Shown: positions 15,380 through 25,114, numbered from the stretch's first letter. The stretch: 64,000 nucleotides of DNA from Vannielia sp. (GCF_029212645.1 NZ_JARGND010000009.1:1-64000), one strand, 5' to 3'. A program made the numbers and translations. Notes: generated by a model not told the origin, from the sequence alone.

Positions 15380-15489
15380 ATTGACATACCCTAGCAAATT
15401 GCTCAGGATAGCCTCGAATCCCAGCCACCCCTGCGGGGCCAGCCCGGAACGCACGACCAAGACAAACCCCGCAACCCAAAGGTGGACCC

Positions 15490-15609
15490 ATGAGAACCGC
15501 GCCACATGATGTGCCCCCCTTCCGCAGCTTGCTGCAACAGTTCTTCACCGCACACTACCGCCGCCCCAAGCGCCTGCTTGACCGTGCCTTCACGGAGCCG
15601 CGGCCATGA
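15490..15609 (+). CDS. small ORF (39 aa) translationally overlapping hemP
   Basis: MRTAPHDVPPFRSLLQQFFTAHYRRPKRLLDRAFTEPRP*; its stop overlaps the hemP start (ATGA); below ORF-track cutoff. Confidence 0.45.
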   Translation: MRTAPHDVPPFRSLLQQFFTAHYRRPKRLLDRAFTEPRP

Positions 15610-15755
15610 ACGCGATGTCCCCTCCGCAGCAAACCCTTCCCAGCCACGATGCCCGCACCCTCACCGGCGGCGGCGTGCAGGCGGTGATCGAACTCGACGG
15701 GCAAATGTATTTCCTGCGCATCACCCGCGCCGGCAAGCTGATCCTGACAAAATGA
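15606..15755 (+). CDS. hemP: hemin uptake protein HemP
   Basis: MNAMSPPQQTLPSHDARTLTGGGVQAVIELDGQMYFLRITRAGKLILTK*; 49 aa with HemP pattern (D.R.L.GG...I.HDGQ.Y.LR.TR.GKLILTK-like). Confidence 0.88.
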   Translation: MNAMSPPQQTLPSHDARTLTGGGVQAVIELDGQMYFLRITRAGKLILTK

Positions 15756-16222
15756 AGCACGCCTCCTTCCCCCACGCCCCGCCACCGCGCGGCACCGCAC
15801 CCGTGGGCCGCATGAGCGACCTTGCGCCACCAGACATCGCCGCCATCACCTACCTGCGCATGTGGCAGGCCGGGGCGGCAGAGGCCGTGGGCGAGGATTT
15901 TTCGCTGATGCTGGGTCGTGACGGGGCCGAGGCGATCCACGCTTTTGCGCGCCTCACCAGCTCAATCACACACCTGCCCACCCATAGCCCCGGCTGCCCG
16001 GCGCTTGGCGGGGCGGAAAGCGCCTTTGCCGGGCTGCTGGCCTGCGCGGCCTCGGGCGATGAAGACGCCGCGATGACCTATGCACTCCACCTCACCTCCG
16101 GCCACCCGCCGCTTCAAATCCTTGCTCTGGCAGCGCGGGTCGGGCTGGCGCTGGCCCATATGGCCCGCCACCTCGCGCAGCCCTCCGGCCCACGCCACAC
16201 TCCAACGCCAACGCGACACTAA
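15752..16222 (+). CDS. uncharacterised protein coupled to hemP
   Basis: ATG overlaps the hemP stop (ATGA); MKHASFPHAPPPRGTAPVGRMSDLAPPDIAAITYLRMWQAGAAEAVGEDFSLMLGRDGAEAIHAFARL... Confidence 0.7.
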   Translation: MKHASFPHAPPPRGTAPVGRMSDLAPPDIAAITYLRMWQAGAAEAVGEDFSLMLGRDGAEAIHAFARLTSSITHLPTHSPGCPALGGAESAFAGLLACAASGDEDAAMTYALHLTSGHPPLQILALAARVGLALAHMARHLAQPSGPRHTPTPTRH

Positions 16223-16249
16223 CCACCAAAAAACAGGACCAGCCAACAG

Positions 16250-17506
16250 ATGCTCTCTACCATTCGCAAGACCCTTCTCATCACCGCCGCAGCGGCCCCC
16301 CTGCCTGCCTTCGCAGGCCCTGCGGAGGTGCTCACCACCTACGCCGAAATCGCCGAGGCCGGGTATGAGGACAGCCTCGCAACCGCGCAAACCCTGCGCA
16401 GCTCTGTCGAGGCGCTGCTCGCAGACCCCTCCGATGTCACGCTCAACGCCGCCCGCGCCGCCTGGCTGAAAGCCCGCGTGCCTTACCAGCAAACCGAGGT
16501 TTTCCGCTTTGGCAATCCGATCGTTGATGACTGGGAAGGCAAGGTCAACGCATGGCCGCTCGATGAGGGCCTGATCGACTATGTCGAAGGCGCTGGCCCG
16601 TCTGATGAAAACCCGCTCGCCGGGCTGAACGTGATCGCCCACCCCAGCCTCACCATCTCGGGCAAGGAGATCGACGCCAGCACCATCACCCCGGCTCTGC
16701 TCTCCGATACCCTGCACGAGGCCGATGAGATCGAGGCCAATGTCGCCACCGGCTACCACGCCATCGAATTTCTGCTCTGGGGCCAGGACCTGAACGGCAC
16801 CGAACATGGCGCAGGCACCCGCCCGGCCACCGATTACGCCAGCGGCGACGCCTGCACCAATGGCAACTGTGATCGCCGCGCCGCCTATCTCAAGGCCGCC
16901 ACCGATCTGCTGATCTCCGACCTCACCTTCATGGCCGCCCAATGGGTCGAAGGCGGCGCCGCCCGCGAGGCCGTCACAGCCGATGAAACCGCCGGTCTCA
17001 CGGCCATCCTCACCGGCATGGGCTCGCTGTCTTACGGCGAGCAGGCCGGCGAGCGGATGAAGCTTGGCGTCATGCTGAACGACCCCGAGGAAGAGCATGA
17101 TTGCTTCTCCGACAACACCCACAACTCGCACTACTACGACGGGCTTGGTATCCAGAACGTCTACCTTGGTGAATACCAGCGCGTCGATGGCACAGTGGTC
17201 TCCGGCGAGGGTCTCACCGATCTTCTGGCCGAGGTTGACCCGGCGCTTGATGCGCAGATGAAAGCCGACCTTGCCCATACCATGCGCGAGCTTGGCCAGA
17301 TCAAAACCGCCGCCGAGGCCGGCACTTCCTATGACCAGATGCTCGCCGCCGGAAACACCGCTGGCGAAGAGCTGATCATGGGCGCGGTCGATGCACTTGT
17401 GGCCCAAACCCGCTCGATCGAGCGCACCGTCACCGCGCTGGGCCTCACCGGGATATCGGTTGAAGGTTCCGATAGCCTCGATTCCCCCGAAGCCGTGTTC
17501 CAGTAA
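16250..17506 (+). CDS. imelysin family (M75-like) periplasmic iron-regulated protein, IrpA-like
   Basis: Signal peptide; AWLKARVPYQQTEVFRFGNPIVDDWEGKVNAWPLDEGLIDYVEG, GYHAIEFLLWGQDLNG. Confidence 0.9.
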   Translation: MLSTIRKTLLITAAAAPLPAFAGPAEVLTTYAEIAEAGYEDSLATAQTLRSSVEALLADPSDVTLNAARAAWLKARVPYQQTEVFRFGNPIVDDWEGKVNAWPLDEGLIDYVEGAGPSDENPLAGLNVIAHPSLTISGKEIDASTITPALLSDTLHEADEIEANVATGYHAIEFLLWGQDLNGTEHGAGTRPATDYASGDACTNGNCDRRAAYLKAATDLLISDLTFMAAQWVEGGAAREAVTADETAGLTAILTGMGSLSYGEQAGERMKLGVMLNDPEEEHDCFSDNTHNSHYYDGLGIQNVYLGEYQRVDGTVVSGEGLTDLLAEVDPALDAQMKADLAHTMRELGQIKTAAEAGTSYDQMLAAGNTAGEELIMGAVDALVAQTRSIERTVTALGLTGISVEGSDSLDSPEAVFQ

Positions 17507-17551
17507 ACCGAGCACCCTGCCAACCCCGCCCAGCGCCCAAGGACACCCCCC

Positions 17552-17794
17552 ATGATCGTCTGCTCCTGCCAACACATCAGTGACCGCGACATCCACGCCG
17601 CAGTTGACTGGATGCGCGCCGCTGACGCTGATACGATCATCACACCGGGCAAGGTCTACCGGGCGCTGGGAAAACAAGCCGATTGCGGCGGCTGCATGCC
17701 GCTCTTTCTGGCCACCATGCGCAGCAACACCAACACGAAGGTTCCCGCCATTTTGCGCGGGCTTCACACCGAACGACATCAAAACAAAGGATAA
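17552..17794 (+). CDS. bfd: bacterioferritin-associated ferredoxin
   Basis: [18 protein letters not shown]...[14 protein letters not shown]: CxC...CxxC [2Fe-2S] Bfd motif. Confidence 0.85.
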   Translation: MIVCSCQHISDRDIHAAVDWMRAADADTIITPGKVYRALGKQADCGGCMPLFLATMRSNTNTKVPAILRGLHTERHQNKG

Positions 17795-17799
17795 AACCC

Positions 17800-18285
17800 A
17801 TGAAGGGCGACGCAAAGGTTATCGACTACCTTAACGCAGCACTCAAAAGCGAACTCACAGCCGTCAACCAATATTGGCTGCACTTTCGAATGCAGGAAGA
17901 TATGGGCCTCAAGGGTCTCGCCGCCAAAAGCCGCGAAGAAAGCATCGAAGAGATGCACCACGCCGACAAGCTGATCGAGCGCATCCTCTTCCTCGAAGGC
18001 CTGCCCAACCTGCAAAAGCTCGACAGCCTGCGCATCGGTGAAAACCCCAAGGAAATGCTGGAGGCAGATCTCGCCGCCGAGCACGAGGCCCGCACCCTTT
18101 ACAAGGAAGCGCGTGACCATTGCGAAAGCGTCGGCGACTACGTCACCAAAAACCTGTTTGAAGAGCTGATGGCCGATGAAGAAGGCCATATCGACTTCCT
18201 CGAAACCCAGCTTGCCCTGCACGAACGTGTGGGTGATGCCAACTATGCCCAGCTCAATGCGGGCACGGCGGCTGACGCCGAGTAG
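17800..18285 (+). CDS. bfr: bacterioferritin
   Basis: [74 protein letters not shown]. Confidence 0.95.
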   Translation: MKGDAKVIDYLNAALKSELTAVNQYWLHFRMQEDMGLKGLAAKSREESIEEMHHADKLIERILFLEGLPNLQKLDSLRIGENPKEMLEADLAAEHEARTLYKEARDHCESVGDYVTKNLFEELMADEEGHIDFLETQLALHERVGDANYAQLNAGTAADAE

Positions 18286-18332
18286 GCCCTTTTTCGCCTG
18301 CGGCAACCTCCGCCACACCATAAAAGCACTGC

Positions 18333-18363
18333 CCTCGCCCTCCTGCCTTACGGGAGGGCGAGG
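18333..18363. other. stem-loop between bfr and di-heme oxidoreductase gene
   Basis: CCTCGCCCTCC-tgccttacg-GGAGGGCGAGG, 11-bp perfect arms, no T-tract. Confidence 0.65.
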
Positions 18364-18398
18364 GGCAATTGTCTCAGCAATAGCAAGACCTCCCCCCC

Positions 18399-19955
18399 AT
18401 GACCCAGCTTTCCCACGGCCCCCGTTCCCGTCTCCACGGTCCCCGCTCCCTTGGCCTGCTGCTTGCGGCGCTCTCAATGGCCCTCCCCGCCAGTGCGCAA
18501 AGCCTCGACGATCCGCACCTGCCGCTCATCCCCCGCCCGCCAGAAGAGGCCGCCCGCGTGGCGACTGTCACCGCGCCCACCACCGATTTCACCGCCGCTG
18601 AGCCGTTTGAGGCCAATCCCGGCGGCGCGGCCTCGGTGCGCCGCCGCGCCAACGCCGATGCCTTCTCCCAGCCCTCCAACAACATCAGCTTCGAGCGCGA
18701 GCTTGGTTTCAAGCTCGGCAACGGGCTGTTTCGTAAGCTCTGGGTGTCCTCGCCCTCCTCCACGCTGGCCTCGGATGGGCTTGGCCCGCTGTATAACGCA
18801 CGCTCCTGCCAGCGCTGCCACCTCAAGGATGGTCGCGGCCACCCGCCGGAAGGCCCCGAGGATGAGGCCACTTCGATGTTCCTGCGCATTTCCGTGCCCG
18901 GCACCCCCGAGGACGCCATTGCCGAAATCGCCGACTATATCGCCACCCTGCCAGAGCCGCATTACGGGGGCCAAATCCAGGACCACGCCCTGCCCGGCGT
19001 CCCCGCCGAAGGGAAAATGCAGATCACCTATGAGGCGCGTGAGGTGGCCCTTTCCGGCGGTGAAACCGCCACCCTGCGCGCGCCCACCTACGCTCTCGCC
19101 TCCCCCGGCTACGGCCCGCTTGCGCCCGATGCCATGCTCAGCCCTCGCGTCGCCCCGCAAATGATCGGCCTCGGCCTGCTGGAGGCCGTGCCCGCCGCCG
19201 ACATCCTCGCCGGGGCCGACCCCGATGATGCCGATGGCGATGGCATCTCCGGTCGCGCCCAGATCGTCTGGTCGGTGGCGCATGACGCGCCCATGCTTGG
19301 CCGCTTTGGCCTCAAGGCGGGCAACCCGACCATCCTTGAGCAATCCGCCTCCGCCTTCGCGGGCGATATCGGCATCTCCAACCCGCTGTTCCCCGCAGGC
19401 TACGGCGAGTGCATGACAGCGCAGGCCGAATGCCAGAAAGCCCCCCATGGCGATGGTGATGCGCGTGGCTTCGAGATTGATGGCGAAGGGCTTGATCTTG
19501 TTACCTTCTACAGCCGCAACCTCGCCGTGCCCGCCCGCACAAAGGCGAATGATCCAACCGTGCTGCGCGGCAAACAGGTGTTCTATGATACCGGCTGCAC
19601 CGGCTGCCACACGCCCAAGTTCGTCACCCACCGGCTGGCGGACCGCCCCGAGCAAAGCTTCCAGCTGATCTGGCCCTATAGTGACCTTCTCCTGCACGAC
19701 ATGGGCGAAGGCTTGGCTGACAATCGCCCCGAGGCCCGCGCCACCGGGCAAGAATGGCGCACCCCGCCGCTCTGGGGCATCGGCCTCACCCAGCAGGTCT
19801 CGGGCCACACGTACTTTTTGCATGATGGCCGCGCCCGCTCCCTGCTCGAGGCCTTGCTCTGGCACGGTGGCGAGGCCCAGCCTCAGCGTGATGCGGTAGT
19901 TGACATGCCCCCCGAAGACCGCGCAGCCCTGATCAAATTTCTGGAGTCCCTCTGA
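18399..19955 (+). CDS. di-heme oxidoreductase family (DUF1111) c-type cytochrome
   Basis: Signal peptide; two CxxCH motifs (ARSCQRCHLKDGRG, DTGCTGCHTPKF); LFRKLWVSSPSSTLASDGLGPLYNARSC. Confidence 0.9.
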   Translation: MTQLSHGPRSRLHGPRSLGLLLAALSMALPASAQSLDDPHLPLIPRPPEEAARVATVTAPTTDFTAAEPFEANPGGAASVRRRANADAFSQPSNNISFERELGFKLGNGLFRKLWVSSPSSTLASDGLGPLYNARSCQRCHLKDGRGHPPEGPEDEATSMFLRISVPGTPEDAIAEIADYIATLPEPHYGGQIQDHALPGVPAEGKMQITYEAREVALSGGETATLRAPTYALASPGYGPLAPDAMLSPRVAPQMIGLGLLEAVPAADILAGADPDDADGDGISGRAQIVWSVAHDAPMLGRFGLKAGNPTILEQSASAFAGDIGISNPLFPAGYGECMTAQAECQKAPHGDGDARGFEIDGEGLDLVTFYSRNLAVPARTKANDPTVLRGKQVFYDTGCTGCHTPKFVTHRLADRPEQSFQLIWPYSDLLLHDMGEGLADNRPEARATGQEWRTPPLWGIGLTQQVSGHTYFLHDGRARSLLEALLWHGGEAQPQRDAVVDMPPEDRAALIKFLESL

Positions 19956-20959
19956 TGCTGCGCTTTACACGCCCCCTCGCCGCAGGGCTGCTCACCGCGC
20001 TGTTCTCATTCAGCGCCGCCCAGGCCGGGGTGGGCGAGGCGATCGAGCAACACATCCTGCCCCGCCACACGGCCTTTGCCAAAGCGGCTGAAGCCCTCTC
20101 AACCCAAGCCAAGGCCGATTGCACCGCCACGGCCATGCAGCCCGCTTATAACGCCGCCTTTGATGGCTGGATCGGCGTGCAGCACCTCGCCCTTGGCCCT
20201 CTGCAAGACCTTGGCGGCCCGCTTGCCTTGGGCTTCTGGCCCGACGCCAAAGGCTTCACCCCCCGCCAACTCACCGCCTTGCTGAAGGCCAAAACCCCAG
20301 ATGCCACCACCCCCCAGGGCTTCTCTCACCAGTCCATCGCGGTGCAGGGCTTTTTCGCGCTGGAGCGGATGCTCTATGATGACGCCTTGAGCAGCTATAC
20401 CAAAGGCAGCTATTCCTGCGCCGTGGTGCAGGCAATGGCACGCGACATTGCGCAAAAGGCCACCACGCTCGCCACCAATTGGCCCGCCCACGCCACGCTC
20501 CTGCTCACCGCAGGCGACGCGGGCAACGCCACTTACCTCTCCCGCGACGAGGCCGCACAGGCGCTGTTCACCGCGCTGGTCTCGGGCATCGAATATAACG
20601 ATTACGTCCGCCTCGCCCGCCCCTTGGGCTCGTTCGAGCGCCCCCGCCCTACCCGCGCCGAGGCGTGGCGCTCTGATCGCACCCAGCGCAACCTCGCCCT
20701 CTCCCTCGCCGCGCTTGATGAGTTCGCCGTGAAGCTTTCTGATGGAGCCGCCACCGAAACCCACAAGCTTTTCACTGATGCCAGGGCCTGGCTCGCCAAT
20801 CTCGATGAACCGCGCTTTGCCGGGGTCGCCGATCCGGTCGCCCGCATGGGGATCGAAAGCCTCACCTCCTACCTTGACCTGCTGAAAGAAACTGCCGCCG
20901 CCGAAGTGGGCGATCACCTTGGCGTTGGACAGGGCTTCAACGCGCTCGACGGCGATTAA
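19955..20959 (+). CDS. second imelysin family protein
   Basis: Start overlaps preceding stop (TGATG); AAFDGWIGVQHLALGPLQDLGGPLALGFWPDAKG; QSIAVQGFFALERMLYDD. Confidence 0.87.
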   Translation: MLRFTRPLAAGLLTALFSFSAAQAGVGEAIEQHILPRHTAFAKAAEALSTQAKADCTATAMQPAYNAAFDGWIGVQHLALGPLQDLGGPLALGFWPDAKGFTPRQLTALLKAKTPDATTPQGFSHQSIAVQGFFALERMLYDDALSSYTKGSYSCAVVQAMARDIAQKATTLATNWPAHATLLLTAGDAGNATYLSRDEAAQALFTALVSGIEYNDYVRLARPLGSFERPRPTRAEAWRSDRTQRNLALSLAALDEFAVKLSDGAATETHKLFTDARAWLANLDEPRFAGVADPVARMGIESLTSYLDLLKETAAAEVGDHLGVGQGFNALDGD

Positions 20960-21001
20960 GCCCATCCCGCACCAAGCACAAACCACCACGGAAACCGCCG
21001 C

Positions 21002-22087
21002 ATGACCACCCGCCGCACCTTCCTCGCCTCTCTCGCGGCCGCCGCCGCCGCGCCGCGCGCCACATGGGCCGATGCCGGCGCGCCCGCCGTCCTCGCCGCG
21101 GGCCGCGATGCCTCCGGCAACTACACCCTCTCCGGCCTCTCCTCTCAGGGCGCGGAGCGTTTCCGCATTTCCCTTCCCAGCCGGGGCCACGCCGCCGCCG
21201 CCCACCCCACGCGCCCGCAAGCCGTAGCCTTCGCCCGCCGCCCCGGCCGCTTTGCGCGGGTGGTTGATTGCCCGTCCGGCCAGATCGACGCCCGCCTCGA
21301 CGCCCCCGAAGGCCGCCACTTCTATGGCCACGGTGCTTTCCTCCATGGCGGCGAAATGCTGGCCACCTCCGAGAATGACATCGCCACCGGCGCAGGCGTG
21401 ATCGGCCTCTGGGCCCCAGATGAAGGCTACACGCGGATCGGTGAGTTTGCCTCCGGCGGCATCGGCCCGCATGAAATCCTCGCGCTCGCCCAGGACCGTC
21501 TGGTGATCGCCAATGGCGGCATCCGCACCCACCCCGACAGCGGGCGCGAAAAGCTGAACCTGCCCACCATGCGCCCCAACCTCAGCCTCGCCTCGCCCGA
21601 GCGCGGCGTGCTCGATCAGGCCGAGCTTGCGCCTGAGTTGCACTTGTCCTCCATCCGCCACATCGCGCTCGGCCCGGCAGGCCAGATCGCCCTTGCAATG
21701 CAATGGCAGGGCGATGTGATGGACGCGGGCCCCCTGCTCGGCCTCTGGACCCCAGGCACCCCGCCCCACCTTTGCGAAGCCCCGCCGCTGCGGCAAATGG
21801 CAATGCAGGGCTACGCCGGGTCCGTGGCCTTTTCCGGTGACGGTAAGGCCGTCGCCATTTCCTCGCCACGCGGCGGCGAAGTGCAGATTTTTGAGGCCGC
21901 CACCGGCAGCTTCCTCAACCACTGGCAACGCCCCGACACCTGCGGCCTCGCCCCCCTCGGCACTGGCTTCCTCACATCTGATGGCGCGGGCGGCATGATG
22001 GCGCTCGATACCACCGGCAAAGCCCGCCTCCTCGCCCACCACCCAACAGCTTGGGACAATCATATCATCCCGCTGAACCAGGCATGA
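21002..22087 (+). CDS. DUF1513 family beta-propeller-like protein
   Basis: Tat-like N terminus MTTRRTFLASLAAAAAAPRATWA; LPSRGHAAAAHPTRPQAVAFARRPGRFARVVD; GGIRTHPDSGREKLNL. Confidence 0.88.
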   Translation: MTTRRTFLASLAAAAAAPRATWADAGAPAVLAAGRDASGNYTLSGLSSQGAERFRISLPSRGHAAAAHPTRPQAVAFARRPGRFARVVDCPSGQIDARLDAPEGRHFYGHGAFLHGGEMLATSENDIATGAGVIGLWAPDEGYTRIGEFASGGIGPHEILALAQDRLVIANGGIRTHPDSGREKLNLPTMRPNLSLASPERGVLDQAELAPELHLSSIRHIALGPAGQIALAMQWQGDVMDAGPLLGLWTPGTPPHLCEAPPLRQMAMQGYAGSVAFSGDGKAVAISSPRGGEVQIFEAATGSFLNHWQRPDTCGLAPLGTGFLTSDGAGGMMALDTTGKARLLAHHPTAWDNHIIPLNQA

Positions 22088-22486
22088 TTGGCAAGCTTCC
22101 CGCTAAAGAAGCCGCCCCAATAAAAGCCCCGCGATGTCGCACATGTCTTTGATACACCACCGGCTTTGACGACCTTTTGTTCGAAATCGGCAAACTCAAG
22201 CTTTCACTCCCGCGAAGACAATGCGACGCTCCTTCGACCACGGGACGAACACCGGATAATCGCAACCGAGATCTCCCGCAGATTGGACCGAGACAGCAAA
22301 TTCTTGACCAGTCCGCGCTAGCCATGTTCGCGCGTTCCAGTGCTGCCTTGAGCAAAGCCGCAAAGTTAATGACGCGTGGATGCGCCGCACGCGCTTTTGC
22401 ACATGGCAGTTACGCGCAAATGAGGCTTGCACCGCGCCGCCACCCCACCCCTAGACAGAACATTTAGCGAACACTATCCTCCCCCC

Positions 22487-23092
22487 ATGCTCAACAACGC
22501 CCCACACCGCCCCGGCCCCACCCTTGCCATCGCGGGCGAATTTACCCTCGCCCAAGGCCGCGCCCATGAGGCCTGCGGCCCATCACGCCACATCCTGGCC
22601 CTCGCCACCGCCAGCGCCACCCACGGCCCGGTGCTCTGGGTTGCGCCCGCATGGACAACCGAACGCCTCTGCGGCGATGGCATCGCCCGCTGGATTGACC
22701 CCGCCCGCCTCGTGCTGATCCACCCCAGCCGCACGGCAAACCTCTTGTGGTGCACCGAAGAAGCCCTGCGCTCCGGTGCTCTGTCGCTGGTGGTGACAGA
22801 GCTTCCCGAGCCCCCTGGCCTCACCCCGGTTCGCCGCCTGCACCTCGCCTGCGAAGCGAGCAGAACCGGAAAATCCGCCGCAACCTCGCTGCTGCTCACC
22901 CCCGGCGAGGGCGGCGCTGCGGGGGTGGAAAGCCGCTGGCATGCCACCCCACACCACAGCCGCCACCTGAGCCAATGGCAACTCTCCCGCCACCGCGCCC
23001 GCACTGCTACCCCGGCAACATGGCTCCTCACCCACCCCGCGCCACGCACACGCCCCACACTCTTACCACTCCCCACACAACACGCCGCCTGA
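22487..23092 (+). CDS. ImuA-like (RecA-related SOS mutagenesis-associated) protein
   Basis: RLVLIHPSRTANLLWCTEEALRSGALSLVVTELPEPPGLTPVRRLHLACEA pattern. Confidence 0.6.
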   Translation: MLNNAPHRPGPTLAIAGEFTLAQGRAHEACGPSRHILALATASATHGPVLWVAPAWTTERLCGDGIARWIDPARLVLIHPSRTANLLWCTEEALRSGALSLVVTELPEPPGLTPVRRLHLACEASRTGKSAATSLLLTPGEGGAAGVESRWHATPHHSRHLSQWQLSRHRARTATPATWLLTHPAPRTRPTLLPLPTQHAA

Positions 23093-23172
23093 CCGGCTTC
23101 GCGGCGCCTCGTAGCCTCGCTCCGCTCGGACCCTCAAGTCGCTGCGCGCCTTGCCCTCTCTCAACGCTCGTC

Positions 23173-23245
23173 AAATATCCCCGCCGGAGGCTCAAAACCT
23201 GTTCTAGAGCGCCAAAAGAACTCAATGCCTCCGGCGGGGATATTT
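23173..23245. repeat. inverted pair of a 19-bp dispersed element
   Basis: AAATATCCCCGCCGGAGGC (23173-23191) and its exact reverse complement GCCTCCGGCGGGGATATTT (23227-23245). Confidence 0.85.
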
Positions 23246-23401
23246 CCAGAGCATTGAGAACCCCAAAAAGGCAATCAACGCCCGTTGCCCCGGCGCGGGG
23301 TGGGCGGGTGGGCCGTGACGGGGGAGCGGGCGGTGATTGCCCCCGGGCGCGGCCTGATGTAACCCTCGCGCAAAAGCCCACCCGCAAGAACGGACCTCCC
23401 C

Positions 23402-25114
23402 ATGTCGCGCATCCTCATCACCTCGGCCATTCCCTATATCAACGGGATCAAGCATCTGGGGAACCTCGTGGGCTCCCAGCTGCCGGCTGATCTTTACGCC
23501 CGCTATTGCCGGGCACGCGGCCATGAGGTGCTGTTTCTCTGCGCCACCGACGAGCATGGCACCCCCGCCGAGCTTGCCGCCGCCAAGGCCAACAAACCCA
23601 TTGCTGAATTCTGCACCGAGATGCATGATATCCAAGCCACGATCGGCGCCGGTTTTGGCCTCAGCTTTGATCACTTCGGCCGCTCCTCCTCGCCGCAAAA
23701 CCGCGAACTCACCCAGTATTTCGCCGGGGCGCTGGCCGATAACGGGCTGATCGAGGAAGTCACGGAAAAGCAAGTCTACTCCCACACCGACGGCCGCTTC
23801 CTGCCTGATCGCTACATTGAGGGCACCTGCCCCAATTGCGGCTACGAAAAGGCCCGTGGCGACCAATGCGAAAACTGCACCAAGCAGCTTGACCCGACCG
23901 ATCTGATAAACCCGTGCTCCGCCATTTCCGGCTCAACCGACCTTGAGGTGCGCGAAACCAAGCACCTCTACCTGCTCCAGTCCAAGCTGCGCGACAAGCT
24001 TTCCGCCTGGATCGACAGCAAAACAGATTGGCCCATCCTCACCACTTCCATCGCCAGGAAATGGCTCAACGATGGCGATGGCCTGCAAGACCGGGGCATC
24101 ACCCGTGATCTCGATTGGGGCGTGCCCGTGAAGCGCGGCACCGAAGATTGGCCCGGCATGGAGGGCAAGGTTTTCTACGTCTGGTTTGACGCCCCGATCG
24201 AATACATCGCCTGCGCCCGTGAGTGGCAAGATGCGGGCAAAGGCACCGATTGGGAAAGCTGGTGGCGCACCGACAAGGGCGCTGACGATGTGCGCTACGT
24301 CCAGTTCATGGGCAAGGACAACGTGCCCTTCCACACCCTCTCTTTCCCCGCCACTATCATCGGGGCCGATGATAACTGGAAGCTGGTCGACTACATCAAA
24401 TCCTCCAACTATCTGAACTATGAGGGCGGCCAATTCTCTACCAGCCAGGGGCGCGGCGTGTTTCAGGATCAGGCGCTGGAGATCCTGCCCGCCGATTACT
24501 GGCGCTGGTGGCTGCTCTCCCACGCCCCCGAAACCTCCGACACCGAATTCACATGGGAAACCTTCCAAACCGATGTGAACAAAGACCTCGCCGATGTGCT
24601 TGGCAACTTCGTCAGCCGCGTCACCAAGTTCTGCCGTTCGAAGTTTGGCGAGGAAGTGCCCGCCGGCGGCGAGCTTTCAGAGCGCGGCACCGCGCTGATC
24701 GCCGATCTGCAAGAAAAGCTCGGCCAGTACACCGCCCATATGGAAGCCATTGAGCTGCGCAAATCCGCCGCCACGCTGCGCTCCATGTGGGTGGCTGGCA
24801 ATGAGTTCCTCCAATCCGCCGCGCCCTGGTCCGTGTTCAAAACCGATCCCGAAGCTGCCGCCGCCGATGTGCGCCTCGCCCTCAACCTGATCCGGCTTTA
24901 CGCACAACTTTCCGCGCCCTTCATCCCCGAGGCCGCCGCCCGGATGATGGCCGATATGAACACCGCGCCCGGGGCCTGGCCCGAAGACCTGCCCACCGTG
25001 CTCACCGCCCTGCCGCCCGGCCACGCCTTCACCACGCCCGAGGTGCTCTTTGCCAAGATCACCGACGAGCAGCGTGAAGACTGGGCCAGCCGCTTTTCGG
25101 GCACCCGCGACTAA
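23402..25114 (+). CDS. metG: methionyl-tRNA synthetase
   Basis: [75 protein letters not shown]. Confidence 0.96.
   Translation: MSRILITSAIPYINGIKHLGNLVGSQLPADLYARYCRARGHEVLFLCATDEHGTPAELAAAKANKPIAEFCTEMHDIQATIGAGFGLSFDHFGRSSSPQNRELTQYFAGALADNGLIEEVTEKQVYSHTDGRFLPDRYIEGTCPNCGYEKARGDQCENCTKQLDPTDLINPCSAISGSTDLEVRETKHLYLLQSKLRDKLSAWIDSKTDWPILTTSIARKWLNDGDGLQDRGITRDLDWGVPVKRGTEDWPGMEGKVFYVWFDAPIEYIACAREWQDAGKGTDWESWWRTDKGADDVRYVQFMGKDNVPFHTLSFPATIIGADDNWKLVDYIKSSNYLNYEGGQFSTSQGRGVFQDQALEILPADYWRWWLLSHAPETSDTEFTWETFQTDVNKDLADVLGNFVSRVTKFCRSKFGEEVPAGGELSERGTALIADLQEKLGQYTAHMEAIELRKSAATLRSMWVAGNEFLQSAAPWSVFKTDPEAAAADVRLALNLIRLYAQLSAPFIPEAAARMMADMNTAPGAWPEDLPTVLTALPPGHAFTTPEVLFAKITDEQREDWASRFSGTRD

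Noticed and set aside
15962-17815. 617-aa minus-strand ORF
   Set aside because: Antisense to imelysin and bfd; no domain signature
20099-22063. 654-aa minus-strand ORF
   Set aside because: Antisense to imelysin and DUF1513 genes; glycine/alanine-rich shadow frame
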